Positions 56,884 to 64,000 of a stretch of 64,000 nucleotides of DNA are shown one piece after another. The first letter of the stretch is position 1. Each line of letters begins with the position of its first letter. Source of the stretch: a bacterium (GTDB lineage: Bacteria; Cyanobacteriota; Vampirovibrionia; Obscuribacterales; Obscuribacteraceae). Below the pieces are notes generated by a model, which did no database searches, was not told the DNA's origin, and worked only from the letters and a program-made list of their open reading frames with translations. The translations under genes were made by a program, and so were the position numbers. The stretch spans positions 62,001 to 126,000 of the forward strand of contig WGMS01000003.1 in NCBI GenBank assembly GCA_016124935.1, written 5' to 3'.

Positions 56884-57229
56884 GGAAGAAGATGAAATGA
56901 GACCAGGTCGATTCCATCAAAAAGATTAAACGGCAGAATTAAGCAAGCCCACCTCCTGGTGGTGCATCAATCTCCATGGTAAATTCGAAATACCGCAATC
57001 CTCTAGAATCCGCTTCAATACCCCTCAAAGTCCATGAACAAAATGGCGACCATGAGTAGAGCGATAGGGTACATTTTGGCCACATATCGTAGATATCATT
57101 AATCAGTCCGCTAAATCCTTTCTACGTTATGCCGCAAGGCAAACTTACTCCCCTTCCGATATCCAAGATCATTCTGTATTTATCCTGAATAAATCCTGAT
57201 TTCTCCTGATTTCCCAAGGTTCCTTTAAG
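56884..57229. other. Upstream region of the two-thioredoxin gene
   Basis: No gene is seen in about 345 bases. Three TCCTGA words at 57183, 57194 and 57204 recur with helical-turn spacing, close to the next start codon. Their role is unknown. Confidence 0.4.
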
Positions 57230-59008
57230 ATGCCGAATCCCTCCAGGGGCGCTACGGATCAGTATGTCGAGCGCCCGAACAGCAATTCCTATGAACAACA
57301 GAACTACGCAGACTTCGGCGACCCGGCCGAGCTTCTTGCTGACCGCAGCATGGGCAGCTGTCCGGGCGGCGTCTGCCCAACTAGAGGAGACAGCTCCAGC
57401 GGCCCCGGTAATTCGAATCTACCCAATCTAGAAATCACCGGCACTATCAATCCGGTGGAAAATCAATGGGGAGACAACCGAGAAGACTACACCGAAGCCA
57501 TAGAAAAGTCCGGATTCTCATATAGCAACCTGGGCAACTCAAAGAAAAATTCTTCGGACAGGTCTGAGCAGCCGCAGCAGCCAGAAGAGAATATAGGCAC
57601 CGGACCGGAATCAGAAAATAGCGAGAACGACAACGACCCATCTTCGCCGGAAGGCCAGGCTCAGGACAGCGCCAATTCGGAGAACCGGCCCGAAGAAGAG
57701 CCGGCAAGCCCATCGGACCGCGAACCGCCCGAAGGCGCGGTCGAAGAAGAAGAGATCGAAGACGGCAACACAGACAACAATGAAGAACGCCAGGGCGACA
57801 CCGCCCGCGGTGAAGAAGGCCAAGATGGCGGTGAGCCTGCCGACGACACAAGCTCGGCTGCGGCTGCCGCCAACGAAGCGAATGAAGACAACGAGGACGC
57901 AGGCGAAGGCGAGAGCGCCGGAGACAATGGCACTGATAGCGGTGAAAGAACCCTGGAGCAACAATATCAAGACGCCCTGAGGCAGGCTGCCGAACAGGGC
58001 AAACCGGTGGTGGTCGTCTTCGGCTCTCAGTCAGCCCGGGACACCCAATTGCAGACCGGTCAGACTCTACAAGCAAACATGAACGATGGAGACGCTGTCT
58101 TCATGTACGCAGACACAGACAATCTGGACCCTAATTCTGACCTCGGCCAGGTGGCACGCCGGAGCGAGGAAGATGGGCGAGGACTTGGCGCCGACGGCAA
58201 ATCCGACGCCAATCTGGCTTTCACCGGCATCTACAATGTAGAACAGCGACCAGACGGCAGCTTCGGCCTGGGTAACTCCGTAGCGACCTTCCAGGGCGGA
58301 AGAAGCGAGATAACCGATATTATGCGCGAGCAGATGCAGTACGCAAAACGCTCTACCCTGGATCTTCGTAAAGACAATAGCCCAGACGTACAACCGTCGC
58401 AACCCGGTGAACCGGATGTGAACAGTCCCACGGACAACCGACCGCCAGAAACGGACGGACCGCCACCGACCGGCGGCGACAATCCCGGCGAAAACCGCCC
58501 GAACCCAAATCCGGACCAAAGCCCCGAGAACACCCCCGATACCACGGACGATACTGACGACGACAGAGACAGAGAGGATCAAGAAAGAACCGAAGCGGAG
58601 CGCAGAGAGGCAGAAGAGCGGGCACGCCTCGAACAGATAGCCAGAGACAAGCACTTCAATGGCTCAGAAGTACAACAGGCAATGGAAGTGGCAGCCAAAA
58701 CCGGCCGACCCATGGTCATGAAATTCGGGGCAGACTGGTGCGGTCCCTGCCGCGCCATGGAAGCAGGCACCTGGAACAACGGCAATGTCCAGAATCACAT
58801 GAAAGAGAACGACGTCTTCACCAAGGTAGATGTCGACGCCAACCCCGAGCTAGCGCGGCAGTACGGCATCTCCTCAGTGCCGACGACACTGATAGGAAAC
58901 GTCACCCAGGGCGCAGACGGAAGTTACCGCTTCACTCCCAGCGAGAGATTGAGCGGCAACATCGGCGCCTACGACATGCTCAATTATCTTTCGAAATACA
59001 AAAGATGA
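57230..59008 (+). CDS. Two-thioredoxin-domain protein with long acidic linkers
   Basis: The 592-residue protein has no signal peptide or membrane helix. A polar N-terminus contains CPGGVC, then a highly acidic Glu/Asp/Asn/Pro region runs to about 240. The first thioredoxin-like fold (about 243-375, GKPVVVVFGSQSARD) has no CxxC. A Pro/Asp-rich linker follows. The second thioredoxin domain (about 475-592) is complete, with CGPC at 504-507 in FGADWCGPCRAME and the cis-proline in SVPTTLIG. Only the second domain should be redox-active; the first may bind substrates. The acidic composition is very different from neighbours. Confidence 0.8.
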   Translation: MPNPSRGATDQYVERPNSNSYEQQNYADFGDPAELLADRSMGSCPGGVCPTRGDSSSGPGNSNLPNLEITGTINPVENQWGDNREDYTEAIEKSGFSYSNLGNSKKNSSDRSEQPQQPEENIGTGPESENSENDNDPSSPEGQAQDSANSENRPEEEPASPSDREPPEGAVEEEEIEDGNTDNNEERQGDTARGEEGQDGGEPADDTSSAAAAANEANEDNEDAGEGESAGDNGTDSGERTLEQQYQDALRQAAEQGKPVVVVFGSQSARDTQLQTGQTLQANMNDGDAVFMYADTDNLDPNSDLGQVARRSEEDGRGLGADGKSDANLAFTGIYNVEQRPDGSFGLGNSVATFQGGRSEITDIMREQMQYAKRSTLDLRKDNSPDVQPSQPGEPDVNSPTDNRPPETDGPPPTGGDNPGENRPNPNPDQSPENTPDTTDDTDDDRDREDQERTEAERREAEERARLEQIARDKHFNGSEVQQAMEVAAKTGRPMVMKFGADWCGPCRAMEAGTWNNGNVQNHMKENDVFTKVDVDANPELARQYGISSVPTTLIGNVTQGADGSYRFTPSERLSGNIGAYDMLNYLSKYKR

Positions 59009-59018
59009 TTTCATAAAA

Positions 59019-59763
59019 TTACATAAGCAGATCGAACCTCCCTTTCATGACTTGATCTAACCGCGGGGTCTTCCTGCCGGTGCGATGGTCGACAACAAAA
59101 GAACGAACAAAGTTGTAAGTACGTATTCGACCACTGCGGCTTCCAGAGCCAATTTGATCCGACTTCAACCTTCGTTGCGTCTCGCTGGCGGCTTCACTCT
59201 GCAGCTCTTCAACCCGCGCCTGGAGAATCTGAAGGGCAAGCTGTTTGTTCCTTTGCTGGCTCCTGCCGTTTATAAATACACTTATACCGGTGTCTCTGTG
59301 GATGACTCGAACAGCGGTCTCAACCTTGTTCTGATGTTGACCGCCTTTACCATGACCGCGCTGGGTAATGACCTCCACCTCATCGAGAGAGAACAATGCG
59401 CCCGGGTTGGTGCCTGCCCCCTCCGACATCGGTAGTACCGCCACTGCCACCGTCGATGTGTGACGGCGCCCCCGGGACTCACTCGCCGGCACCCGGGTAA
59501 CAACGTGCTTACCCGACTCTCCTTCGAATGCTTCCCAGCAGCCCCTGCCCTTCACTAGAAGAGACCAGGAGCTATCAGAGCCATAGACAATCTCGCAATC
59601 AAAGCGATTTGCGCCAGCGTACTTGCAATACGCTGTCATCAATTCTCTTGCGAAATTCTTCGAGTCCTGTCCACCCTCTCCGGCGTGTATGTCCAGCAGA
59701 AGGCTAAAGTCGGTGTGATTTCTCAGCGCCTACAATGCAGTTTTTATTCATTTTCTTGGACAT
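59019..59763 (-). CDS. Short release factor with probable +1 programmed frameshift
   Basis: The gene seems to be made of two frames. An ATG at 59763 with AGGAGGTG six bases upstream opens a 19-codon frame ending CTT TAG. A +1 shift on CTT leads into the frame from 59705 (AGC), which carries release-factor domain 2 from its first codons (LLLDIHAGEGGQDSKNFA). The RF1-like RVPASESRGRRHTS loop, the catalytic GGQ in GHGKGGQHQNK, and the domain end DHRTGRKTPRLDQVM follow. The joined product is about 247 residues and lacks the N-terminal domain 1 of RF1/RF2. The downstream frame has no normal start codon before its conserved region. It may act on stalled or special ribosomes. A single-base sequence error is the main alternative. 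Confidence 0.72.
59703..59709 (-). promoter_or_regulatory. Candidate +1 frameshift site CTT TAG C
   Basis: In the zero frame CTT (59709-59707) is followed by TAG (59706-59704) and C. This is the arrangement of the prfB site CTT TGA C with a UAG stop. The peptide frame resumes at AGC (59705-59703) after the slip. No clear internal Shine-Dalgarno lies just upstream, unlike in E. coli prfB. Confidence 0.6.
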
Positions 59764-59839
59764 AATGAGCACCTCCTCTGGGTGAGAAGATCATTCTACC
59801 ACGACCGTCAAGATCGAAAACGACCCGAGTAAAGATACT

Positions 59840-60094
59840 TCACTTCTGGCCAGAATTAAAACCAGAATACAAATATGAAGGTCCGGAAGCGCTATCATAA
59901 CCGCTTAGATTCGTAGACTTTCCGCTGACAAAATTCTGTACATTGCTGTTAGAGGCGCGTGACTCGGCATCGCGGGTGACACCATCTAAAAAAGCGATGA
60001 TCACCTGAGCATATAAAAGACTCACAACAATAAATGCTCCCAAGGCTATCAAAAGACTCCTCGGATTCAATCGCTTCTCTATCGACGCTTCCAT
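59840..60094 (-). CDS. Small single-pass membrane protein
   Basis: This 84-residue protein has one membrane helix (about 14-37) after a basic start and a Ser/Asn/Gly-rich tail with SYLYSGF. The ATG at 60094 is chosen over a GTG 11 codons upstream. The family is unknown. It lies upstream of the release factor on the same strand. Confidence 0.55.
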   Translation of the reverse strand: MEASIEKRLNPRSLLIALGAFIVVSLLYAQVIIAFLDGVTRDAESRASNSNVQNFVSGKSTNLSGYDSASGPSYLYSGFNSGQK

Positions 60095-60310
60095 GGCGGC
60101 AATGCCCTTCAAAGCTAAAAGTGGCACGGGCTCCCTGATTTCTATTATACAAGCCCAAAAGAAAGCGGAACCGGCATCTAAGCTTTAGGCCTTGCAAATC
60201 CCCGGGAGCCTGACTATAAGAATTAGTCCTTGAGCCAATGTTTTCCCTTTTATTGAAGAAAATAATATACTCGAAAGAGTTGCCGGATGACTCGGGAAGA
60301 ATTTCAATAA

Positions 60311-61831
60311 ATGTTCGAGAAAATCATCGAGAAAAACACTGGGGTACAGGTACATACTCTTCGCCCTGAGCCTTTGGTCTACCGTTACCTGGCAGGCATG
60401 GCTGTGGCAATTCAATTAGCTACGACCGCCACCCCGGCATTAGCTGCCGACAGCCCCCAGGGAAGCAGCCAGGGTAAAGCTCAAACCCAGAACCAGGCAC
60501 ATAGCTTCTCTAGCGCCTGGGACCTGTATCAAAAGAACCGCTTCACCGAATCCGCCGACGCCTTCGAAGCTGTTCTCAAAACCACGAGCCCCTCGGCAAG
60601 AATCTATTACCATGCCGCTCTGGCGAACTTTCGCGCCAATCGCCGCGCCAGGGCAAGACAGCTCTGCACCCATATTGTTACCTATTCCAGCAATTCGCCA
60701 GAATCGGCTTACAGCCTTAAGCTCTTTCCGGAGCTTTCAAAAGTGCTGGAAGCAAAGAAGGCAGAGAAAGCAAAACTAGCCTCCGCCGCCACAGGAAACA
60801 AGAAGGCGACCGAGGCCAAATCAGAATCCAAATCTGAAACGGAAGGTGATCTAAACGAAAAGAACCTACCGCCCGATTTCTGGGCTTCTTTGCCCAAAGA
60901 CCTCCGGGAGAAACTCAAAACCCCAGCCGGCAAGGCGGCGCTGAAAGGCGCTCTCAAAGACTATAACAATCGCATGGCGGCGAAAAATCGTGCAACTGCC
61001 AAGAAAGTGGCGTCAGCCGCCGCCATTATCAAAGTCGACAAAGACGAGAAGGATGAGAAGGATGAAGATAGCAAAGAAGCCTCCTTCACCATCGACAACA
61101 CTCTAACCCGAGGTGCCTTTGCTTTTACCGCAGCCCAAATTGCCAAGGACGGCGCCAACGGCATTGACCAAAACATCAACCCGAACTGCTGGTTCGAAGC
61201 CTCCATGGCTGCCCTGGCGGAGCTTCCCCGGGGACAGCGCCTGCTTGCCACCATGATCCGCTATGGCGGCAAAGACACCTATATAGTCCGCTTCCCTGGA
61301 GATGGTATCGAATATAAAATCACTCGCGAGCGCATGGAGCAGCTTGGTATCAATGATCGCTCTCTATGGGCATCCATCATCGAGACCGCCCAGGTCATGA
61401 AATTTCCGGGCAACATCGGCGCCAATGGAGAGTCGGGCATGGAGTCGAGACTGGCTATCGGTCTTGGTTGTATAACAGGCTGCAAGGCAGAAATTCGACA
61501 TCCCGCCGATTGCAGCGAAGGGGAATTATCTAGTTTCATCGGCGGTGCAGTATCCTCCAAAAATCCGATTGTATGCGGAAGCTGGCCAGCAGCATATATC
61601 GCGCATCTGCCCTATATAGTAGTGCCTCAACACGCTTATACGATTATTGGATTCGACCCGGCAAGCAAGCTGATTACAATCAGAAATCCACATGGCAAAA
61701 ACTCAACGACCTTCTTTTTAGCCGGCGATACAAACCACCGCAAATTCGAGATGAAAGAGGATGGCGTCTTCAAAATTCATCTATCACTATTCAAGCTGTA
61801 TTTCAGTCAGGTCTGCCGGTCTTTTATCTAG
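60311..61831 (+). CDS. Calpain-like (C2-type) cysteine protease with TPR-like region
   Basis: The 506-residue protein has a long-leader signal peptide (ending ALAA) and a TPR-like helical region (about 65-140). A Lys/Glu-rich linker follows, and then a C-terminal papain-fold domain. The catalytic set fits calpains: Cys293 in NPNCWFEASMAAL, His441 in QHAYTIIGFD, and Asn459 in IRNPHG. This order and spacing are those of calpain-type peptidases. It is likely exported. No inhibitor or partner gene is adjacent. Confidence 0.75.
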   Translation: MFEKIIEKNTGVQVHTLRPEPLVYRYLAGMAVAIQLATTATPALAADSPQGSSQGKAQTQNQAHSFSSAWDLYQKNRFTESADAFEAVLKTTSPSARIYYHAALANFRANRRARARQLCTHIVTYSSNSPESAYSLKLFPELSKVLEAKKAEKAKLASAATGNKKATEAKSESKSETEGDLNEKNLPPDFWASLPKDLREKLKTPAGKAALKGALKDYNNRMAAKNRATAKKVASAAAIIKVDKDEKDEKDEDSKEASFTIDNTLTRGAFAFTAAQIAKDGANGIDQNINPNCWFEASMAALAELPRGQRLLATMIRYGGKDTYIVRFPGDGIEYKITRERMEQLGINDRSLWASIIETAQVMKFPGNIGANGESGMESRLAIGLGCITGCKAEIRHPADCSEGELSSFIGGAVSSKNPIVCGSWPAAYIAHLPYIVVPQHAYTIIGFDPASKLITIRNPHGKNSTTFFLAGDTNHRKFEMKEDGVFKIHLSLFKLYFSQVCRSFI

Positions 61832-61960
61832 TTCGTCTACTATGGAAAAACTTGTAGAGTTCATCAAGTAAATTGAACTTATTCGAAAGTATCTGAGTCT
61901 AAATATAGGAAGTGAGTGAGCTCGGTTTTCAGACCAGCGCACTCCGCCTGGATTAGCCTC

Positions 61961-61988
61961 TTGACGCAATATCTCATTTTGAGATAAT
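61961..61988 (+). promoter_or_regulatory. higBA promoter with overlapping palindromic operator
   Basis: TTGACG at 61961-61966 and GATAAT at 61983-61988 are spaced by 16 bases. The palindrome TATCTCA-TTT-TGAGATA (61970-61986) fills the spacer and overlaps the -10 box. This is the expected placement for an autoregulatory site bound by the HigA antitoxin. Confidence 0.7.
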
Positions 61989-62007
61989 ATTCATGGAGAG
62001 TACAGTG

Positions 62008-62295
62008 ATGTTCATACAGAACACACCGGTTGTAGATTCTTTTAAGAAGAAGCACCCTCGCTCCAGAAAACCGCTTGAGTCCTGGTTCAGAATCATTGAA
62101 GCAGGAAAGTTCCAATGCTTAATGGATCTGCGAGAGACATTTAATTCAGTAGACTATGTTCAAAAGGAAGACGTCTATATTTTCAATATCGGAGGAAACA
62201 ATTACAGATTGACAGCCCAGATTGTTTTTCGATTTGAGACACTGACAGTTCTAAAGGTAGAGACCCATGACGAGTACAGCAAGAAAAGGAACTAA
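62008..62295 (+). CDS. higB: HigB-type mRNA interferase toxin
   Basis: This is a RelE/HigB-fold ribosome-dependent mRNA endonuclease of 95 residues. The family pattern is clear: RSRKPLESWFRIIEAG, FQCLMDLRETFNSVDYV, FNIGGNNYRLTAQIVF and the end ETHDEYSKK. I prefer the ATG at 62008 with GGAG nine bases upstream. An ATG at 61993 would lie at or before the predicted transcript start. The toxin-first order is typical of HigBA. The gene is visibly more AT-rich than its neighbours, a sign of transfer. Confidence 0.9.
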   Translation: MFIQNTPVVDSFKKKHPRSRKPLESWFRIIEAGKFQCLMDLRETFNSVDYVQKEDVYIFNIGGNNYRLTAQIVFRFETLTVLKVETHDEYSKKRN

Positions 62296-62743
62296 AAAAA
62301 AGGACCGAGCCTCAGGTTCTAGAATCTCGCTTCAGAAAGTTTCAACGACTACAGACAAGTATTCAGATCTCGTCCGTCTATTTCCACTCAGACCGATTAG
62401 AACTACATCAGAGCACAAAAAAGCAATTGAACAATCTATCAGTGTAGGCAAACTTTTAAATTCCGACATGACTGACAAAGGAGCAGAAGATTACTATAAG
62501 GTGCTGTCTTTATTGATCAGAGAATATGAGAGTGCTCTTCCTAAGCGAGCTAACCAAGCAAAACCGAGGGATATCGTAAAGTTTCTGATGGAACAACACC
62601 ACCTTAGACAAGTTGACCTCATTGAAGAATTCGGAACCCAGGGCCTGGTATCCGAGTTTCTAAACGGCAAAAGAGAATTGAGCAAGCGACAAATCCGTAA
62701 CCTCTCCGAAAGATTCAAAATCGATCCTTCGCTACTAATCTAG
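62267..62743 (+). CDS. higA: HigA-type antitoxin
   Basis: The 158-residue antitoxin has a HigA N-terminal region (FPLRPIRTTSEHKKAIEQ) and a C-terminal XRE-type helix-turn-helix (LRQVDLIEEFGTQGLVSEFLNG, read in parts). It should bind HigB and repress the operon at the palindrome upstream. It overlaps higB by 29 bases, with AGGTAG before the start, so translation is coupled. The basic N-terminal extension is a little long for the family. Confidence 0.9.
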   Translation: MTSTARKGTKKKDRASGSRISLQKVSTTTDKYSDLVRLFPLRPIRTTSEHKKAIEQSISVGKLLNSDMTDKGAEDYYKVLSLLIREYESALPKRANQAKPRDIVKFLMEQHHLRQVDLIEEFGTQGLVSEFLNGKRELSKRQIRNLSERFKIDPSLLI

Positions 62744-62913
62744 TCCGGACAATTTAGAGTTAAGATCGCGGTATCAAATCCACCACCACAATTTCTGGCT
62801 TACAAAAGAAACGCAATCGCGGAGCTTCGGCCCGTTCCATGCCGATGCCTTTAGAGATCAATAAATACTGACCATTGGCGCGTTTCAAGAAGTTATTTTA
62901 TCTTTTCGAAGCC

Positions 62914-63468
62914 TTAACGAATGGCGTCTTTATCTGCCTGGGTGGTTAAGTCTTTGATCTTACGCTCCAGAAAGACTCTCTTATAACCATCCTGTTTCCA
63001 GTGTTCGGTCCAGCTAGGGTCAAAGAAATGCGCTTCATAGATGCCGTGCAGCGAGGGCGACGCGCTTAGCGAGAACTCCGTACCAAAGCCCATGGTCGGT
63101 CCGGTAGAAATGGTGGGAATGGCTGCCAGCTGCTTACGAGCCGCCGGTCTCTCCTTAGCCACCATAAGACCCCTGTATGCTTTCTTGTATGCCTGCAGGT
63201 CGCGATGGTCGATAAGAATCGCCTCGCTATCCCAGCCGATGCCTTTGACATAGTCAACGGTGAAAGCCTGCAATTTAATCTTCTTGCCTTTGAGGGCAGC
63301 AGGAGAATCTTTGAGGATTTTAGCCACTTCCCGAATCGTATAAATTTTTTCTGAATCTGAACTCTCTGCCTTGTCTTGAGCATAGGCAGAAGGGGGTATG
63401 AATAATACAGCCAGGGCCAACATCAAAAATCGAGCGTGCATACGAAAATTCGGAGCCTCCGGTCTCAT
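62914..63468 (-). CDS. Secreted protein of unknown function
   Basis: The 184-residue protein has a signal peptide (FLMLALAVLFIPPSAYAQ). The mature part has IKLQAFTVDYVKGIGWDSEAILIDH, like an OB-fold membrane-stress or tlpA-exported protein, but no family is certain. A start at 63441 is also possible. It ends in a basic helical tail. Confidence 0.6.
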   Translation of the reverse strand: MRPEAPNFRMHARFLMLALAVLFIPPSAYAQDKAESSDSEKIYTIREVAKILKDSPAALKGKKIKLQAFTVDYVKGIGWDSEAILIDHRDLQAYKKAYRGLMVAKERPAARKQLAAIPTISTGPTMGFGTEFSLSASPSLHGIYEAHFFDPSWTEHWKQDGYKRVFLERKIKDLTTQADKDAIR

Positions 63469-63517
63469 TTTGGTCTTACTCTCTATGCCCCTTCTGCACA
63501 GTTCCTAGTCAATCTCA

Positions 63518-64000
63518 ATGAAATCCATCAGACAAAACTCTCTGATAACGACAAGCGCAGTGCTTATAGTAACCCTGTGCATCTTCGGCTGGATTTATAG
63601 CAAATTTCCTGCCGGATGGTACGAACCGACCCCAATAGAATTTTCTATACTGTGTACCGCAATCATATTCATGACGCCGGTAATATTCAGCGTTCCCTTT
63701 CCTCCTCTAGGCGGCATTCTTCTGTCAGCATTGCTAGTCGCTATGTTCAAGCATCCCACCAAAATTGATTCGCGTCATCTTCAACTTCTGATACCGGTAT
63801 TGACCTTCTCTCCCCTTGCTATCTGGAACGGATACTTATTCAGTCACATCTCAAAAGAACCCGGAATAGGAATAAATGTAAAAGATCTCTGGGTCATTGA
63901 AGCAGGGAGAGACTTAGAGATTTTTTCGCTAGTCGGCATTATTTCGCTCTTTGTATTCGTCATCCTATCGAAGCAATGGAAAGGGGAGCGCTCGTTTGCC
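63518..64000 (+). CDS. Membrane protein, cut by the window edge
   Basis: An ATG at 63518 opens a frame that stays open for 161 codons to the edge. The product has about four hydrophobic segments (for example TTSAVLIVTLCIFGWIY and FSLVGIISLFVFVIL) and polar loops. No family is recognised. The ribosome site is weak and the base composition is AT-rich. The C-terminus is outside the window. Confidence 0.6.
   Translation, partial: MKSIRQNSLITTSAVLIVTLCIFGWIYSKFPAGWYEPTPIEFSILCTAIIFMTPVIFSVPFPPLGGILLSALLVAMFKHPTKIDSRHLQLLIPVLTFSPLAIWNGYLFSHISKEPGIGINVKDLWVIEAGRDLEIFSLVGIISLFVFVILSKQWKGERSFA

Overview
The window looks like a chromosomal segment of a diderm, non-photosynthetic relative of the Cyanobacteria, most likely an Obscuribacterales-type Melainabacterium (Vampirovibrionia). 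This is an inference from overall character: roughly 50 percent G+C, a Tad pilus locus, tandem serine/threonine kinases with repeat-containing tails, TolC and RND envelope transport, and many long secreted proteins without clear families. No rRNA, tRNA, CRISPR array, transposase or phage gene was seen.

Layout. 1-8.6 kb: Tad/Flp pilus locus (flp, cpaB, cpaE, cpaF, tadB, tadC, a DUF192 gene, and a convergent prepilin peptidase), without a secretin gene. 8.6-11.1 kb: a RidA protein and three consecutive secreted proteins of unknown function. 11.5-19.3 kb: tsaD, a zinc-ribbon protein, an FHA protein, a degenerate J-domain-like protein, a 788-residue protein with YD/RHS-like repeats, a phosphohexomutase and an FtsB/DivIC-like protein. 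19.4-29.3 kb: a CPBP intramembrane protease, then a minus-strand block with a HEAT-repeat protein, a beta-propeller-like secreted protein, a very unusual FtsH-type protease with three AAA+ modules, a small secreted protein, two thioredoxins and a fasciclin protein. 29.5-37.8 kb: an orphan sensor kinase, murQ, a dihydropyrimidinase-type amidohydrolase, the dnaG-rpoD pair and an S4 protein. 38-47 kb: a heavy-metal-type RND efflux system (adaptor and pump) with a TolC-family protein nearby, plus a thioesterase and secreted proteins. 47.2-53.1 kb: a sigma-like factor, an unknown partner protein, and two paralogous membrane serine/threonine kinases with leucine-rich-repeat-like tails. 53.2-64 kb: a universal stress protein, a tandem SpoIIAA-like protein, a TPR lipoprotein, an EF-hand protein, a two-thioredoxin-domain protein, a shortened release factor, a calpain-like secreted protein, a HigBA toxin-antitoxin pair, and a gene cut by the right edge.

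Most notable. (1) The release-factor-like gene at 59019-59763 appears to need a +1 frameshift at CTT TAG C. This copies the layout of the classical prfB autoregulatory site, but with UAG in place of UGA and with an RF1-like codon-recognition motif. (2) The protein at 23667-27185 carries three complete FtsH-type AAA+ modules in front of one intact M41 zinc protease domain. (3) A near-identical palindrome of 34-48 bases occurs three times, each time in an intergenic region just after a gene. (4) The tandem kinases at 48.8-53.1 kb are diverged duplicates preceded by their own sigma-like gene.
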